Assembly (NCBI GenBank): GCA_963576735.1 | Contig: OY755177.1 | Location: 15,500,001-15,564,000 of the forward strand | Length of the DNA: 64,000 nt | Direction of reading: 5' to 3' | Source of the DNA: Bedellia somnulentella | Taxonomy: Eukaryota > Arthropoda > Insecta > Lepidoptera > Bedelliidae | Part shown: one piece after another, positions 1-10,640 of the stretch | Numbering within the stretch: position 1 is the stretch's first letter | Layout: every line of letters begins with the position of its first letter | Translations under genes and position numbers: made by a program | The notes under the pieces: model-generated | What the model was told of the DNA's origin: nothing | Seen by the model: the letters and a program-made list of their open reading frames with translations, nothing else | The model's database searches: none

Positions 1-541
1 TGCAGAAAATACAGAGTTCTATAACTATTTATGAACTCAAACTAATCCGAGGGGTTGCAATGCAAGCGTTATACTGTTAATATCAGTCATTTTGAAACCT
101 GTACGAGTACTAATCTCTAACCATAACTGTATGAGAAGAACCTTTATTGTGGAACAATATTTTTCTTTCTGTCTTCCTACTTTGTAGAATGGCGTGAGAA
201 AAAAATTAACAGTTTTGCTACCTTTGGTGACTAGCTAGGCTAGTCGGAAATATTCAACTGATGATGGGTTATGTCGTTGTAATCTTTGCAATTTCAGTTT
301 TTATTTTAACATCTATTCTCCTCTCGACATTTAAGTGGCTGTGTAATTGTTAATTTTAAACCTCTGACTACTCTATTTTGGGATTTTAGTAGATTAGATA
401 TATATCTAGAGGTAGTTCAGATTATGAAAGTAATTCGCTTTACTTGAAGCTGATCACTGATATAGTTGAGGAATTGAAATTTACAAAGCTGTGGCTACCC
501 TTTTACTTTAATCGTAAGTGTTCATTAATGATACAATAGCT
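1..541. other. No gene recognised; probable Mlx 3' intron
   Basis: I see no exon, RNA gene or clear repeat here on either strand. Mlx is transcribed leftwards and its C-terminal exons are still missing at position 1211, so this is most likely intron. The expected C-terminal MLX sequence was looked for by eye on the minus strand and not found. Confidence 0.4.
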
Positions 542-656
542 TTAACCCTTTATAAGGCAAGGTATAATCAAAAATTCATTGTATTTCACTTCTATTTGAA
601 GCTAGGTAAGGTTGAAATTATGGTGGTCATATGCCCTCTGCCTTATAAAGGGTTAA
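542..656. mobile_element. piggyBac-type mini-element (MITE) with TTAA duplication
   Basis: TTAA (542-545) is followed by CCCTTTATAAGGCA. The exact inverse TGCCTTATAAAGGG then ends at 652 and is followed by TTAA (653-656). A TTAA duplication plus a terminal inverted repeat starting with CCC is the piggyBac signature. The element proper is 546-652 (107 bp) and holds no coding sequence, so it is non-autonomous. The perfect 14-bp repeats suggest a fairly young insertion. Confidence 0.8.
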
Positions 657-660
657 CAGA

Positions 661-1165
661 TTCATAGGGTAACCACGATAGCAGAGTAGGTTCGAATCCT
701 GTGGCTGTGTACACGTGTGGTTGTACTTGGTATTGTGATAGTGTATTCGTACAAAACGGCGATAAGCTGGCTGGCTCGCGTGAGTGGTTATCTAAAACGT
801 ACATACATACATATATCAACGGCTATAAATCCCAAAAAGGGGTAGCCACAGTTTCAGAGGTAGAAACTCCTCAGCCACATTGGGAGGTTGATAAAAGAGA
901 AGATGGTAGAAATAAAGTAACGTTGGTGATGGGTCCCCAGCCACTCGCTCGATGGGTCGCCAAAATCCACTTAAAAAAAGTCCCATATCCTTAGTCACCC
1001 CTTATGACACCCGTTAGATAGAAAGGGGTAGTGACATTCTAAGCCGACGCTACACGGTAAAAACGATATCTAAAACGTGGGTACTCTCAATCAGGTGACA
1101 TTCATATTACGTGATTTTCAGAAGTATCAGCACCTCTGTTATCTCTTTAAAGTTATACGCCTTTA
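661..1165 (+). mobile_element. Family B tRNA-derived SINE, split by a family A insertion
   Basis: The left piece (661-800) has a B-box-like GGTTCGAATCC and the family B body (a segment like GTGTATTCGTACAAAACGG). The right piece (1067-1165) carries the family B 3' end (ACGTGGGTACTCT and the GTATCAGCACCTCTG segment). Compared with the full copy at 27266-27650, its tRNA-like head is shortened. A family A element sits inside it. Confidence 0.7.
801..1066 (-). mobile_element. Family A SINE copy nested in a family B SINE
   Basis: On the minus strand it begins with a GTGTAGCGTCGGCTTAGAAT-like head and ends in a short ATGT repeat tail. It is bounded by a perfect 12-bp target duplication, TATCTAAAACGT, at 789-800 and 1067-1078, which fixes both ends of the element. 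Apparent reading frames inside it are accidental. Confidence 0.85.
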
Positions 1166-1210
1166 AAGTTCGATAAGTAGAAAGGTACGTGTAAATTAAC
1201 AAATACCCAC

Positions 1211-1408
1211 CACTTGAAACTTATCCTGATCGCTGAGCCGCTGCTCGCTGTGTCCGGGCACCGCGTGTTGCGCCTTCACGATCTGCTCGTAGTTGGCCTG
1301 CATGATCCGTAGCGCCACCACGTCTTTGCGGAGAGCGTTGCGCTCCTCCTCTTGGCGACGACGTTGTTGTAGCAGGTACTGGATGTAGTCTATCGACTTT
1401 TGTAGCAC
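1211..1408 (-). CDS. Mlx: Mlx exon 5 (second helix and leucine zipper)
   Basis: A 66-codon exon, phase 0 at both ends. The acceptor is CTACAG before GTGCTACAAAAG, and the donor reads CAAGTG/gtgggt. The product starts [15 protein letters not shown] and ends SDQDKFQV. It matches MLX at the zipper, with [17 protein letters not shown] being the most conserved part. Confidence 0.92.
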
Positions 1409-4400
1409 CTGTAGTTCGAAACGTGTAATTGGCTAAAGAGGCTAGGTGTGAATACTTTGTTAAATAAATTTATTAGCTCGTAGTTGGTCTACATGATGCG
1501 CAGCGCCACCGCGCCTTTGCCATCTGCAGGTTTCAAACCTAGGACTTTGGACCAAAAAGCTAGTCACCTATTCACTAGGCCACCACATCGTCTTCTGGCG
1601 AAGGTACACTCTTGATGCTTCATCAGCATCCGTTTTTAATAAGATGGAATATTATCGCCGTTAAAAAAGTTTGATAGTCATACATATATACATACACTCT
1701 CAGCTATAAATACCTGAAGAATACCTAATAAACAGAGGCTAGGCAGAGCTTCAGAATTAGAAATTTTTTAGCCACTTTTGTAAGTTGAGTGGGGAAATCA
1801 TTGTAAAATAAAGGTTGTTTTGGTGAAGGGCCTCCAACGACATTGCCCTAAAATCACTTTAAATGCCCCAATACCCTAAGTCGCCTACTCCGAACACCTA
1901 TGGGAAGAAATGAGGTAGTGCTATTCTAAGCCAACACTACGCAGCTAAAGGATATTGTTAGTTACATATTCAGTTTTTAAATTATCTTTTTTTAAAAGCG
2001 GTTATCAACAAGAGCTATTCTCTCAACATAAAAACAAATTGTATTTACAACCAATTAGAAAGGATTTTATTTGTTTCAAAAGTAGCAATAAGGGGGGCAC
2101 TCCAAAACTGGCATCTAAGTGCAATGCAACACAGATAACAAATAGATAAAGATATGGTAGTACATGATATCTTGCAAACATTAGGAATCTTCATCAATGA
2201 AATAACCTTTACACTAGCATATACTTACAGCAGCTTTGCTAGGTTTGTATCCGGTGGCGTCTGTTTGCTGACACGTAGGCACTAGCTCTTGTAGTGAATC
2301 ATATCCTTTCTTTATAGCATCTCTTCGTTTCTGTTCTGCCTGAAAATATAGTTTTCAACTCAGCATTTATATCTTGATATTTTATTTTAAACTGTTCAGT
2401 AGACTGTAATTGTCATTTTTATAAATTGGTAATTTAAGGATTAATATTAATGTGTCTCTCAATCTTTGAACGTCTCATTAGCCAATTAATTTGTTCAGCC
2501 AGATGATGTATAAATTACAAAAAAAACGAAAGTTTTGTTCATAAGATATCTTTTAGATTTGACCAGGAAACTCATATGGAAAATTAATTCACTTTCATGT
2601 TTGTTAAACTTATATGGTTGAAAATTTTCAAACATAGGGTTAGGATTTTTTAATCTATATTAAATTTACCTGACAACTAGTTTTGAGATTCAGATGTATA
2701 GCAGGATATTATATCCTATTTCTCAATTTAATTTATAGTCACTTCTTATTTTTATTGCGGATTTTGTCTATTTATAGAATACTGCTTTATTCTAATTTGC
2801 ATAATCAATGATGAGAAAAGCGCTGAACTGTCATTTTTTTATAAAATAGTATTAGTTCTGCTCAAAAGGAAACGATAAGTTCCCAAAGTTTTTATGTCCT
2901 CTTAATTTTACAACAAAAAATCCTGTTGAACTTTGGAACATCTTTTTCAAACTAATATTTTTAATATAATTGTAATTGATAGGTTGATATCAGCTGCAAT
3001 AAGATGAGTTGTCTCCATCTTGTGAAAAGAAACAAAATGGTATAAAATGGCCGCCCGTCAGTTTTTCTCACAAATTGGTTTCTTTCATTCATTTATTTAC
3101 TTTATCACATATACATATCATAGACATATTTACCTGAGTATGAGCCTCTCTTCTTCTTTCCTTAAAGCTAATAGCTGAAGCCTTGTTGTCTCCACTGTCA
3201 TCTTCATCTTCTGAAATATAAAATAAGCAAAGAAATTTAAATATGTCACCACACAAAAATTGTAAAATGTATTATTTTATTATGTAAAATGTAGTATTGT
3301 AAATGTAATATTGTAATTCTTTACCCTAAGGTATTAATTAGATAAATACAATTTAAAAAAAAAGATACTCATTATAATAACACTATTTTAAACAAAATAA
3401 ATATTATATGTATAAAAACTAGAAATACAGGATTTTATACATTATATTTCAATGCTTCACTATAAAGAGCTGTTGAAATTATGCTCTTCAAAGAATAAAT
3501 ATTTTTTTAATGGTTTATTAATTATACATAGTATAATTTATTTACTTCTATTTATTTTCTATTGATGTATTACTATGAATGTTGTCCGGTCAATTTATAC
3601 ATCGAAGGGTACATTAATTCCCATCAAGCTGAAAGTTTGTATATTTGTTCAAAATATAATTATAAATAAAGCCTTAAAACTGCCAATCATTCCCTTGCGT
3701 GGTTTTTTTTATTCAAGGTCAAATATAAAAAATTGGGTTTTTTACGTTTTTCTTCAAAACGGTAACTTTTATCGTGAAATTACCTTAGAAAGAATTGTAG
3801 ATGATCATAAAATTATCTATAAGAAAGGTACCAATTTTTTTTTTCAAAAAGATATAGTTTCTGAGATAAAACGAATCAAAAAGTTGTAAGCGTCATAAGG
3901 TGCGTACTGACCGAGCGAGCCGCCTCGCGAGGCAGCCTCGGACGTTTGCCGCGGTACACATGCCGCGCGAGGCTGCCTCGGTCTGTAAGATTTCTTCCTC
4001 GCACCGCAAGGCCGAGCCACGGTGAGGCTGAGGCACGCACGACGCTCAGTTTTACTTGAACTCGAACAACTAACATGCAACGAATAAGCGAGGCAAGACA
4101 CTAACGTCTTGAGTGAGCGCGGCAAACGTACTGAGGCGCTCTTGATCTTTGACAAAAACCGACAACGCTTGGCTCGGGCTGCCGGACGCTCGGGCGAGGC
4201 AGCGCGGGCGTTTGCCAATCGCTCAGTCAGTACGCACCTATTGTTTGACTTATCTTCTTTCAAGCGTAGTTGCTGCTCATCAACATTTTTTTTGGGTATA
4301 TTATGAAAATCAGGCCAGCTGGAAACCAACCCACTGGTTACCAGCTGGACCCAACAGATTGGAAACATTTTAAAGTTGGTCGATAATGCATTGGAACCAA

Positions 4401-7400
4401 TCCCGACGTTACTCCCACCTGCGCCGGAAAAACAACTTAACTAATTTTTTTGCAACTGTAATAAAAAAGCGGCCAAGAGCGAGATGGACTCGCTAATGAA
4501 GGGTTCCGTAGCAGCACTAGCAAGTAATTTGATTTATGCCGTTTAAAAATAGAACTACTGGCTAGATCTCATTCAAACCAATTTTCGTTAGTAGTTTGGA
4601 TAGTAATACACATCATATATTTTTTTCAGTTTAGAAGTTACGGGGGGGGACACATTTTACCACTTTGGAAAAGTCTCTTTTACATCAAAAGCCATTCAAT
4701 TTATAGAGTTAAAGCTTCCCTGTAAACAATATTTGACGTTGTTTTATTTTGTGGCAGCAAAATAAATTGATGTTCAGGGGCTCCCACCCGCGACAGGACA
4801 ACGTACAGTTGACCGTGAGTAAAACAATTCTTTCGCAGGTCAATCCCTACTAATTTGAAGGTTTAGCCTTGGGACTTATTAATTGTTAAAGCAAAAGATG
4901 CTTTAACCGGAAATTGTAGCCGTTTAAATGGAATTGGCAGATCAGTTGGGATCATCGGTATCCTCGGTATATGAGCTAATTGACCGGCTGCTGGGCCAGT
5001 GATAATAGTCGCTACAATTAAATTTTGCCTTAACTCTTTGATAAGCAGCCTCGTGCCATTGCACATGCTCGGAGGGCTTAAATTTCTCAAAAGCATGATT
5101 GGGATTCCGATTTTTAACGTCAATTCATGTGGTGGCAATCCAGAAGGGGTCAGGGAATTTAAAAATTCCTGTGGATAATGAACTGCATCTTCAATATTAG
5201 TTACAGTGTCAACAACTCTCTTAGTTTTATTGGACATTGTGACAGCGATGCTTCTCTGAGAGTATTTTCCCAATGGTCATCGTTTTCTAGCAAACCTCTA
5301 GCACAACAAGCAGCTTGATAGGTCTCTTTGAGAACTCCGTCAACGGTTTTCAAGTACTGGAATGAAGTTGGACCGCGTACGTGATGTAGCAACATCCTAA
5401 GATTAAAACATTCGGATTGAGATGGATGCACACCGTAGACTCTGCCTAAAGCAGCATCTTTTTTTATTCCTGGATGATCTACTACGTCCTCTCCACGCTT
5501 TCTTCTGGTGAACTTATTATTGGCCCATGTGAAATATTGCGGGACTTCGTGGTATAAAAGTGTCCTTGCGAATTCATCTTTACTACAGAGCTCAAAGAAA
5601 GCTATTAAAGTGGTTTTACGTGGGTCTCGGGCCACTTGTTCAGCCGTTTCTGCGGTGAAATACACCCTTTGGCCATTTTCTAAGTGAACAGCTAGCTGTA
5701 AGACTGTAGGATGCCGCTCGTGGATCGCAAATTCGAATATTCGCCAGGCAGCTTCAGATATACTTATGTACCAGCCATTCACGTAGTTTTCCACTTCATC
5801 ATTTGGATTTCTGACGCCAAATGTAGCTTGGTCCGAACCTTTATTTATGTATTTACAAATGTATTTGATGGCTTGAACTGAGTGGCAGTACTCCACATTT
5901 ATGTGAGCGTTGAACGTCCTACACAATAGTGGAGAATAAGGGACAATCCACCTATCTATAACAAAACTACTTCCTCTGATATTAAGCGAAGCGCTCTGTC
6001 CTCCATTTCGAGATAACTTTCGAATGGAATGTTCGAATCGAATAATTCAAAAAGTAATATAAGGGTATTGAAGTAGTCTGAAATAATATATACGTTTTTT
6101 TATAAGGATTAGATAGGTACAAATAGAGAGCCTTTTCTAAAGCAGGATTTTAATTTAATTTTTAAATAATTTTATATAATGACGCTTGTTGTGAGATAAC
6201 TATAATAGATAGAGACATGCTGTTGCGGCATTATTTTTGGATAATGATGTGTTCTATAAAATTTTAGTACATAATTTTATTCTATTGTCAATATTTTTCG
6301 CAGCGCACGCGATGTAAGGATTTTTTTTTGGTATTTTTTTAACACCTTGGGTTACATTTTTGAAGTTTACGTAAGGCTCCCTAATTTTATTGAAAATGAA
6401 ATATAGCCTATGTCACTCGGGAATAGTGTAGCATCAAAACAGTGAAAGAATTTTTCAAATCCGTCCAGTAGTTTTGGAGCCTATTCAATTCAAACAAACA
6501 ACCAAAAAATATTATTTCAAACAAACAAACAAACAAAAAATCAAACCTTTCCTCTTTATAATATTGGTATAGATAAAAATTATGTTTTTTTAGTGGTTAT
6601 GCTAGGATTACACACAAATGTGTTTATGTATAATTTGTTATATTTTAGTCAAACAATTATTGTGAGAGACACATAAGTAGACTTACTTTAGGCTTTATAC
6701 TATTGTTGTGGTATTGTATAGTAGTTTAGTGTGCTTTAAAACTTTCAAAAACTTTCAACTAAGTGATATTGTGCAACAAACTTAAGGTTTGCTAATACTA
6801 ATATCATTTCGGTGGTGCGGACACGTGTCAAGGATGGCAGAGCAAAGAGTCGCCAAGCACATCTTCTACTCAGAACTTGAGGAGGGCAAGCGGAAGTGTG
6901 GCGGTCAACTCCTCAGGTACAAAGATGTGCTTAAACGGCACATGAAGAGGTGCGGCATAGATTCATCCCAGTGGGAGAAATATGCCGCCCAAAGACCGGA
7001 ATGGAGGGCTTTGGTTGAAACCAAGGTCCGCGACTATGAAATCCAGCGGCGCGCTGATCTGGACACCAAGCGTGATGAGTTAAAAGCCCGACCACCTGTG
7101 CTGATTCAATATAACTATATTAATGGTGTGCTCACATGCCCGCAGTGTGCGAGGATCTTTGTAAATAAGATTGGCTACACAAGCCACATGCGAGCTCACA
7201 ATCGAGTCCAAAACTTTTAAAGCGGTCGCCGTGACCGAAATCGGTCGGACCACATCATTCATTTCAGATATATTCTCTACAATGTACTACAATGACTAGT
7301 CACGGTTATATTACCTATTGTATAAAATTATACATTAATCTCTTCCCCACCTTCAACTGTTGGAGTTAAATTTTCAGAGTAATATTGAATGTCAAAAAGA

Positions 7401-10400
7401 ATACATGCACTTTGCATACAAAATATTTTTCTTTTGTGAATTCATGATATTTTTGAACACAACTTTCAAGATAGTCTAAGTTTTGTGCTGTTTAGTGTCA
7501 ATCTAGTAAAAGCGCCACCCCAAATCATCGTTGTTTGTAAGATATTGTGCTTTTTAAGTGATTTTTGGGTGATGAGATGACCCATCACCTACTTCTTCTA
7601 TTTTACAATCTTTTTGGAAGCTCTGTGAGTATATGTACTGTATGTATGTTTTTAAACAGATTTTGAACCAACTAAAACTTAAGATGACTCATGTTATAAA
7701 TAATTCATGTTATAATTTGCTGTGTAGTGTCGGCTTAGAATAGCACTACGCCTTTTCTTCCGGTGGGTGTATGTAAGAGGCGACTAACGGTATTGGGGCT
7801 TTGAAGGGATATTTGGGCGATGTGGTTGGAGACCCATCACCAACCTTTATTTCACCATCTTTTCCCCACGTAACTTCCAAAAGTGGCTAAGGGATTTCTG
7901 ATTCCCTAGCTCTGCCTACCCCTTCAAGGGATTTATAGCCGTGAGTATATGTATGTTTGTTATAAACATTAGGGTGTTTCATTTTGACAAAGTTTTAATG
8001 TTCTCAAATTTTCGCTCGCCCCCTGGGTCTATATCTAACAAAAATGATATATACCAAATATTATTGAGAGTGGGAATTAGAGGTTGCACAAATTGGACAC
8101 TTTTATTAAACTGCCCCTTATATGGAGATTATTACCTTTAATTATTGTTTACTCGACATCGACATAATATTCTTTAATATATGGTTGTCATTCAATATAA
8201 ACAACAAAATAAATAATTGTTTTGTTTGTTTACTGCTACATTATTAATAAAAAAATTAAAATTTGGCTATTAAAAAAAGTTTTAAATGACGAGAGCTAGG
8301 CTTCCTAAATAGAACAAGTTCTTTTAGTTTTTATCTATTATCACAAAAACACAAATGAAACAATTTTGGCTGCAGCGAAATCTACCCCTATCAAATTGAA
8401 AGAAGTGTGGAGTAAAGCGAATATTCCCGTAGAAACAGATGTGAATATCTGGCCTGTATACTAAAATTGTACAAAGAATATCTAAATTTATGCGAAGAGT
8501 AATCCAGATATACTACTAAAGCAAATATGAAACAGGAGTTAGGGAACTGTGATCCATGTGAGTCATTTGGTGATTTGGTGTTGCTCAACCAAATGTGACA
8601 AATATGCCTGATGGTTTGCAAGAAGGTAAAGAGTTTTTAAAGTCACAAAGATCAGATCGAATGAGTTCATCAATGAGTGTAATGGACAATACTTTTTCTT
8701 CAAAATTGAAAACAAAAAGTACATAAGATAACATAGTTGAGTTATACGAGAACCAACATTATAAAGATAGCTACAACAAGTAAAATGGTTACATTGGAGG
8801 ACTCATGTGCATCATCAACATCATCAGCACTAAGTGATAAACGAATTTTTTGGCTCAAAAAGATGACGCCAAAGTACTAACTTAATTCTACTTGGAATCG
8901 AGAAGCTCTCTCTGTTTTATGAACAAATACTTAGTTGATAGCCACTGCAAAGAGCCTCGGTCACAATATCTGTTTACCCATCTACTGTAAATCGGGCTCG
9001 GACGATGAATAGAAGCAAATTAGCAAAGAAAATTGAAGAATCACTCTTTGAAAACGCACTTTGTTTAGTATTGCACTGAGATAGCAAACTGTTACCTTCG
9101 GTTGCCCAAGGGAGTTTTAAAACTTTAGAAGATATAGTACCAGTTATAGTAATAGGCAAAGATTTTGAAACTTTACTGGGTGCGCCTGTTGCTCTAAAAG
9201 GTACCGGTGAGCAGATGGCTGTAGTAGCCATTCGGGAAGTGTGGAAGTGGAAGATCGATATGAAATATGTGACAAAATCAATGAGATGACTGTTGTTAGT
9301 ATTTTGATACTACTGCATCAAATGCAGGATTGATTTAAGGAGTATGTACCAGGATTCTGAGAGAACTTGGACAACAATACTTGTTGAGAATAGTGGAGCA
9401 TCATCGAAAAGTTGACTACTTTTCTACTAACCGATCAAAATAAGGGATTGCATCATATGAATTCAATTGATATACTCACTTAAACTTATATTCAGTACAA
9501 TAGATACCCGTTAATCTTTGTATTTAGTTAAGAAAAAAAATTAATACAAGTTTTGATAATTCGACAATCACATATTTTTTCTTAATTCTGTAAAAGTGAC
9601 CAAAGTGTGCAACCTCTAAATTATAATCCTATCTTCTTAAAATTTGGTATATATAGTTTTTGTAAGACATAGACCGGGAAGACAAGCGAAAACAAGAAAA
9701 ATTTAAGAAAAAAAAATTTTCATACAAAAATGAAACACCCTAATAAACATTTTAATTTTCATATGTATTTTCTATAAAAACAAATCCTTAAAAATGAAAG
9801 CTTTTATTGATGATTTAGTTCTTCATAAATATTATATCCCCCATAGGTCATGTAAATCGCGCATATCTGCTCTGCCCTTACAAATGACTTTGCCCTTGCT
9901 TGAAGGTTGAGTAAGATATTTAATTGAAAAACTGTAACCTAAACTAGGTAACTCATACTGCAATGTTTTGAAATAGATAAACCTTAATATAAAACTCTAT
10001 GCAAACTTTAAGAGTAAAAATAAACTGTAAGTAGGAACCAATCCTACGTTTCTACTTCACTCAAGGACCGTTTTGCGTCATGTTGTGTATAATTTATTTT
10101 ATATCAGATTACTAACTTTTAATAAGCATTCATAGCTGGAATTTAGCAAAATATTGACACGGAGACACTATTTATCAAGGTTTCACGTGATTTGCATGTG
10201 CCCGACTGTTAATCAGTAAATAATCATGCATAGTGTACCAACCTGAATTATGATTAGAAGATGACGGTGTCTGGTGGATATTGTGGATTGAACCAGTGCT
10301 GCCAGATCTGGAATACATATTTCTTTATATTAAGATCCAAACACTTGAACTATTCCATTGAATAACAATGTTTACAACAAATAATTAAAGGAAAACAAAT

Positions 10401-10451
10401 GGAAAATAACTGGAACGGGTTCTGACGCGCACTGTCACTATCAACTTTCAT
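1211..10451 (-). CDS. Mlx: Mlx (Max-like protein X / bigmax), bHLH-zipper transcription factor, 3'-incomplete
   Basis: Mlx proteins pair with Mondo/ChREBP or Mad-type partners and bind E-box DNA in the nucleus to control sugar and lipid metabolism genes. Coding exons on the minus strand are 10451-10411 (tentative), 10307-10243, 3210-3134, 2339-2229 and 1408-1211. Phases agree at every junction, giving 164 codons. The product runs through a serine-rich linker ([12 protein letters not shown]) and an acidic stretch (EDEDDSGD). It then shows the basic region [20 protein letters not shown], the helix-loop-helix around [13 protein letters not shown], and the zipper from [12 protein letters not shown] to SDQDKFQV. 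These match vertebrate MLX closely. The conserved C-terminal dimerisation part (about 60 residues in vertebrates) is missing and must lie beyond the left edge. It is divergent from FBXO28. Confidence 0.9.
1475..1521 (-). pseudogene. Degenerate partial duplicate of Mlx exon 5
   Basis: These 47 bases match exon 5 positions 1284-1330 at 39 of 47 sites without gaps, in the same orientation, about 190 bp away within intron 4. The copy reads VALRIM, then a stop in place of Q, then TNYE on the minus strand, so it cannot serve as an exon. It looks like a local tandem duplication that has decayed. Confidence 0.75.
1680..1946 (-). mobile_element. Family A SINE copy
   Basis: It shows the TACATACACTCTCAGCTATAAAT-like tail side at its left and TTCTAAGCCAACACTAC at its right, which is the full family A layout in reverse orientation. 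It is more diverged than the copy at 801-1066. It lies in Mlx intron 4. Confidence 0.75.
2229..2339 (-). CDS. Mlx: Mlx exon 4 (basic region and helix 1)
   Basis: A 37-codon exon with acceptor ATTTTCAG and donor GCTGCT/gtaagt. It encodes [20 protein letters not shown], then [17 protein letters not shown], the most conserved part of the bHLH. It is phase 0 on both sides. Confidence 0.93.
2340..3133 (-). other. Mlx intron 3
   Basis: AT-rich sequence between exons 4 and 3. I see no exon and no clear member of the repeat families found elsewhere in the window. Confidence 0.6.
3134..3210 (-). CDS. Mlx: Mlx exon 3 (acidic linker and start of basic region)
   Basis: Acceptor ATTTCAG, donor CTCAG/gtaaat. 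The exon encodes [20 protein letters not shown] then REAHTQ, joining in frame to exon 4 to give the hallmark [13 protein letters not shown]. The first codon is completed by the last base of exon 2. Confidence 0.9.
3899..4238. mobile_element. GC-rich TIR element, copy 1
   Basis: It begins GGTGCGTACTGACCGAGCG and ends with the inverse, CGCTCAGTCAGTACGCACC. The interior is full of GCCTCGCGAGGC-type palindromes and far richer in G+C than its surroundings. Copy 2 at 11249-11712 is the same element in opposite orientation, with about 120 extra internal bases. The long reading frames here come from the low stop-codon frequency of GC-rich DNA and are not genes. I could not identify a convincing target duplication, so the superfamily is open. 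Confidence 0.75.
4462..4690. repeat. Fragment of a dispersed repeat (AAGTGCGAGTCGGACTCGCC type)
   Basis: It contains GGCCAAGAGCGAGATGGACT, then AAGGGTTCCGTAGCAGC, then a poly-G run before GACACATTTTACCACTTTGG. Part of the same sequence recurs at 52080-52165 (GACAAGTGTGAGTCGGGCTC). I recognise this as a common lepidopteran dispersed repeat from its wording but cannot assign a class. Confidence 0.55.
4701..6005 (-). pseudogene. Helitron Rep/helicase relic with internal deletion
   Basis: On the minus strand, 6005-5250 reads a Helitron helicase-like segment. Recognisable landmarks are [65 protein letters not shown] and [19 protein letters not shown]. It then jumps straight to the C-terminal Pif1-like part: [31 protein letters not shown], and [20 protein letters not shown] stop follows at 4864-4866 where a glutamine is expected, then [19 protein letters not shown] up to the natural end at 4701. 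The central helicase (Walker) region is absent. This is a dead copy of a rolling-circle transposon in Mlx intron 2. Confidence 0.9.
6380..6575 (+). repeat. 3' end of a dispersed repeat ending TATAATATTGGTATAGAT
   Basis: It reads a phrase like TTTTCAAATCCGTCCAGTAG, then an (AAAC)n-rich stretch, then CTCTTTATAATATTGGTATAG. The same ending occurs at 40500-40612. It is a non-coding repeat tail with a simple-sequence run. Confidence 0.6.
6789..7220 (+). pseudogene. LINE C-terminal fragment with a C2H2 finger
   Basis: A 143-codon open stretch reads [20 protein letters not shown], then [20 protein letters not shown], then a terminal finger [21 protein letters not shown]. This is the usual C-terminus of a class of insect LINE polyproteins in which the reverse transcriptase is followed by a zinc finger. 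The catalytic part is missing, as expected of a 5'-truncated LINE. The stop after NRVQNF is natural. Confidence 0.8.
7719..7961 (+). mobile_element. Family A SINE, near full length
   Basis: The head is TGTGTAGTGTCGGCTTAGAA, the middle is GAGGCGACTAACGGTATTGG, and the end is ATAGCCGTGAGTATATGTAT. This is one of the best preserved copies and a useful reference for the family. The hAT element at 7970 inserted immediately beside its tail. Confidence 0.85.
7962..9750 (+). mobile_element. hAT-type DNA transposon relic with 8-bp duplication
   Basis: Terminal repeats TAGGGTGTTTCATTTT and its inverse bound 7970-9742. Flanking them is a perfect 8-bp duplication ATAAACAT (7962-7969, 9743-9750). An 8-bp duplication with a TAGNG terminus is typical of hAT elements. 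The sub-terminal sequences pair over more than 100 bp in broken form. The interior holds a ruined transposase-like sequence, listed separately. Confidence 0.75.
8340..9440 (+). pseudogene. Decayed transposase-like gene inside the hAT relic
   Basis: Scattered plus-strand fragments in several frames can be read. They are [70 protein letters not shown], and a possible DTTASNAG near 9306. The order and wording resemble a family of insect hAT-like proteins with a GTGE..A and DTT.SN.G core. Many stops and frameshifts break it. The assignment rests on recalled motifs and has not been compared with a database. Confidence 0.5.
10243..10307 (-). CDS. Mlx: Mlx exon 2 (serine-rich linker)
   Basis: Acceptor TATTCCAG, donor ATTCAG/gttggt. 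The exon encodes [20 protein letters not shown] then S, joining in phase to the acidic exon 3. Vertebrate MLX has a comparable Ser/Gly stretch just before its acidic region. Confidence 0.85.
10411..10451 (-). CDS. Mlx: Candidate Mlx first coding exon
   Basis: ATG at 10451 opens [14 protein letters not shown] donor, CCA/gttatt at 10411, leaves two bases that complete the first codon of exon 2. The intron would be 103 bp. The phase match supports it, but the donor is not a strong consensus and N-termini of Mlx are poorly conserved, so another upstream exon is possible. Confidence 0.45.
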
Positions 10452-10640
10452 GTTTGACTTTGACAGTCAGCTGATAACATGTTTTTGTAAACATACACAA
10501 TAACGGTCTGGATACGATATCCTTGGGCTAAATTAATACAATTTCTACCTACTGCAATCATTCATTCAAATATAGAAGTAGGTACTATACATACCTAAAC
10601 AGTTCTAAATTACATCTGACAAAATATTATATCATTAAAA

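Larger units (their letters stand above)
3211..10242 (-). other. Mlx intron 2, expanded by transposons
   Basis: This 7.0-kb intron holds, in order, a GC-rich TIR element, a TE tail piece (4462-4690), a Helitron relic, LINE pieces, a family A SINE and a hAT relic, each listed separately. The stretches 3211-3898, 6006-6380, 7221-7718 and 9751-10242 show nothing I can name. Confidence 0.6.

Noticed and set aside
3575..3889. 104-codon plus-strand frame
   Set aside because: Low-complexity Ile/Lys/Phe-rich translation of AT-rich intron DNA in Mlx intron 2. No domain and no splice or promoter support.
3844..4373. Several overlapping open frames on both strands
   Set aside because: They lie in the GC-rich TIR element and next to it, where stops are rare. 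Frames overlap on both strands and carry no recognisable domain.
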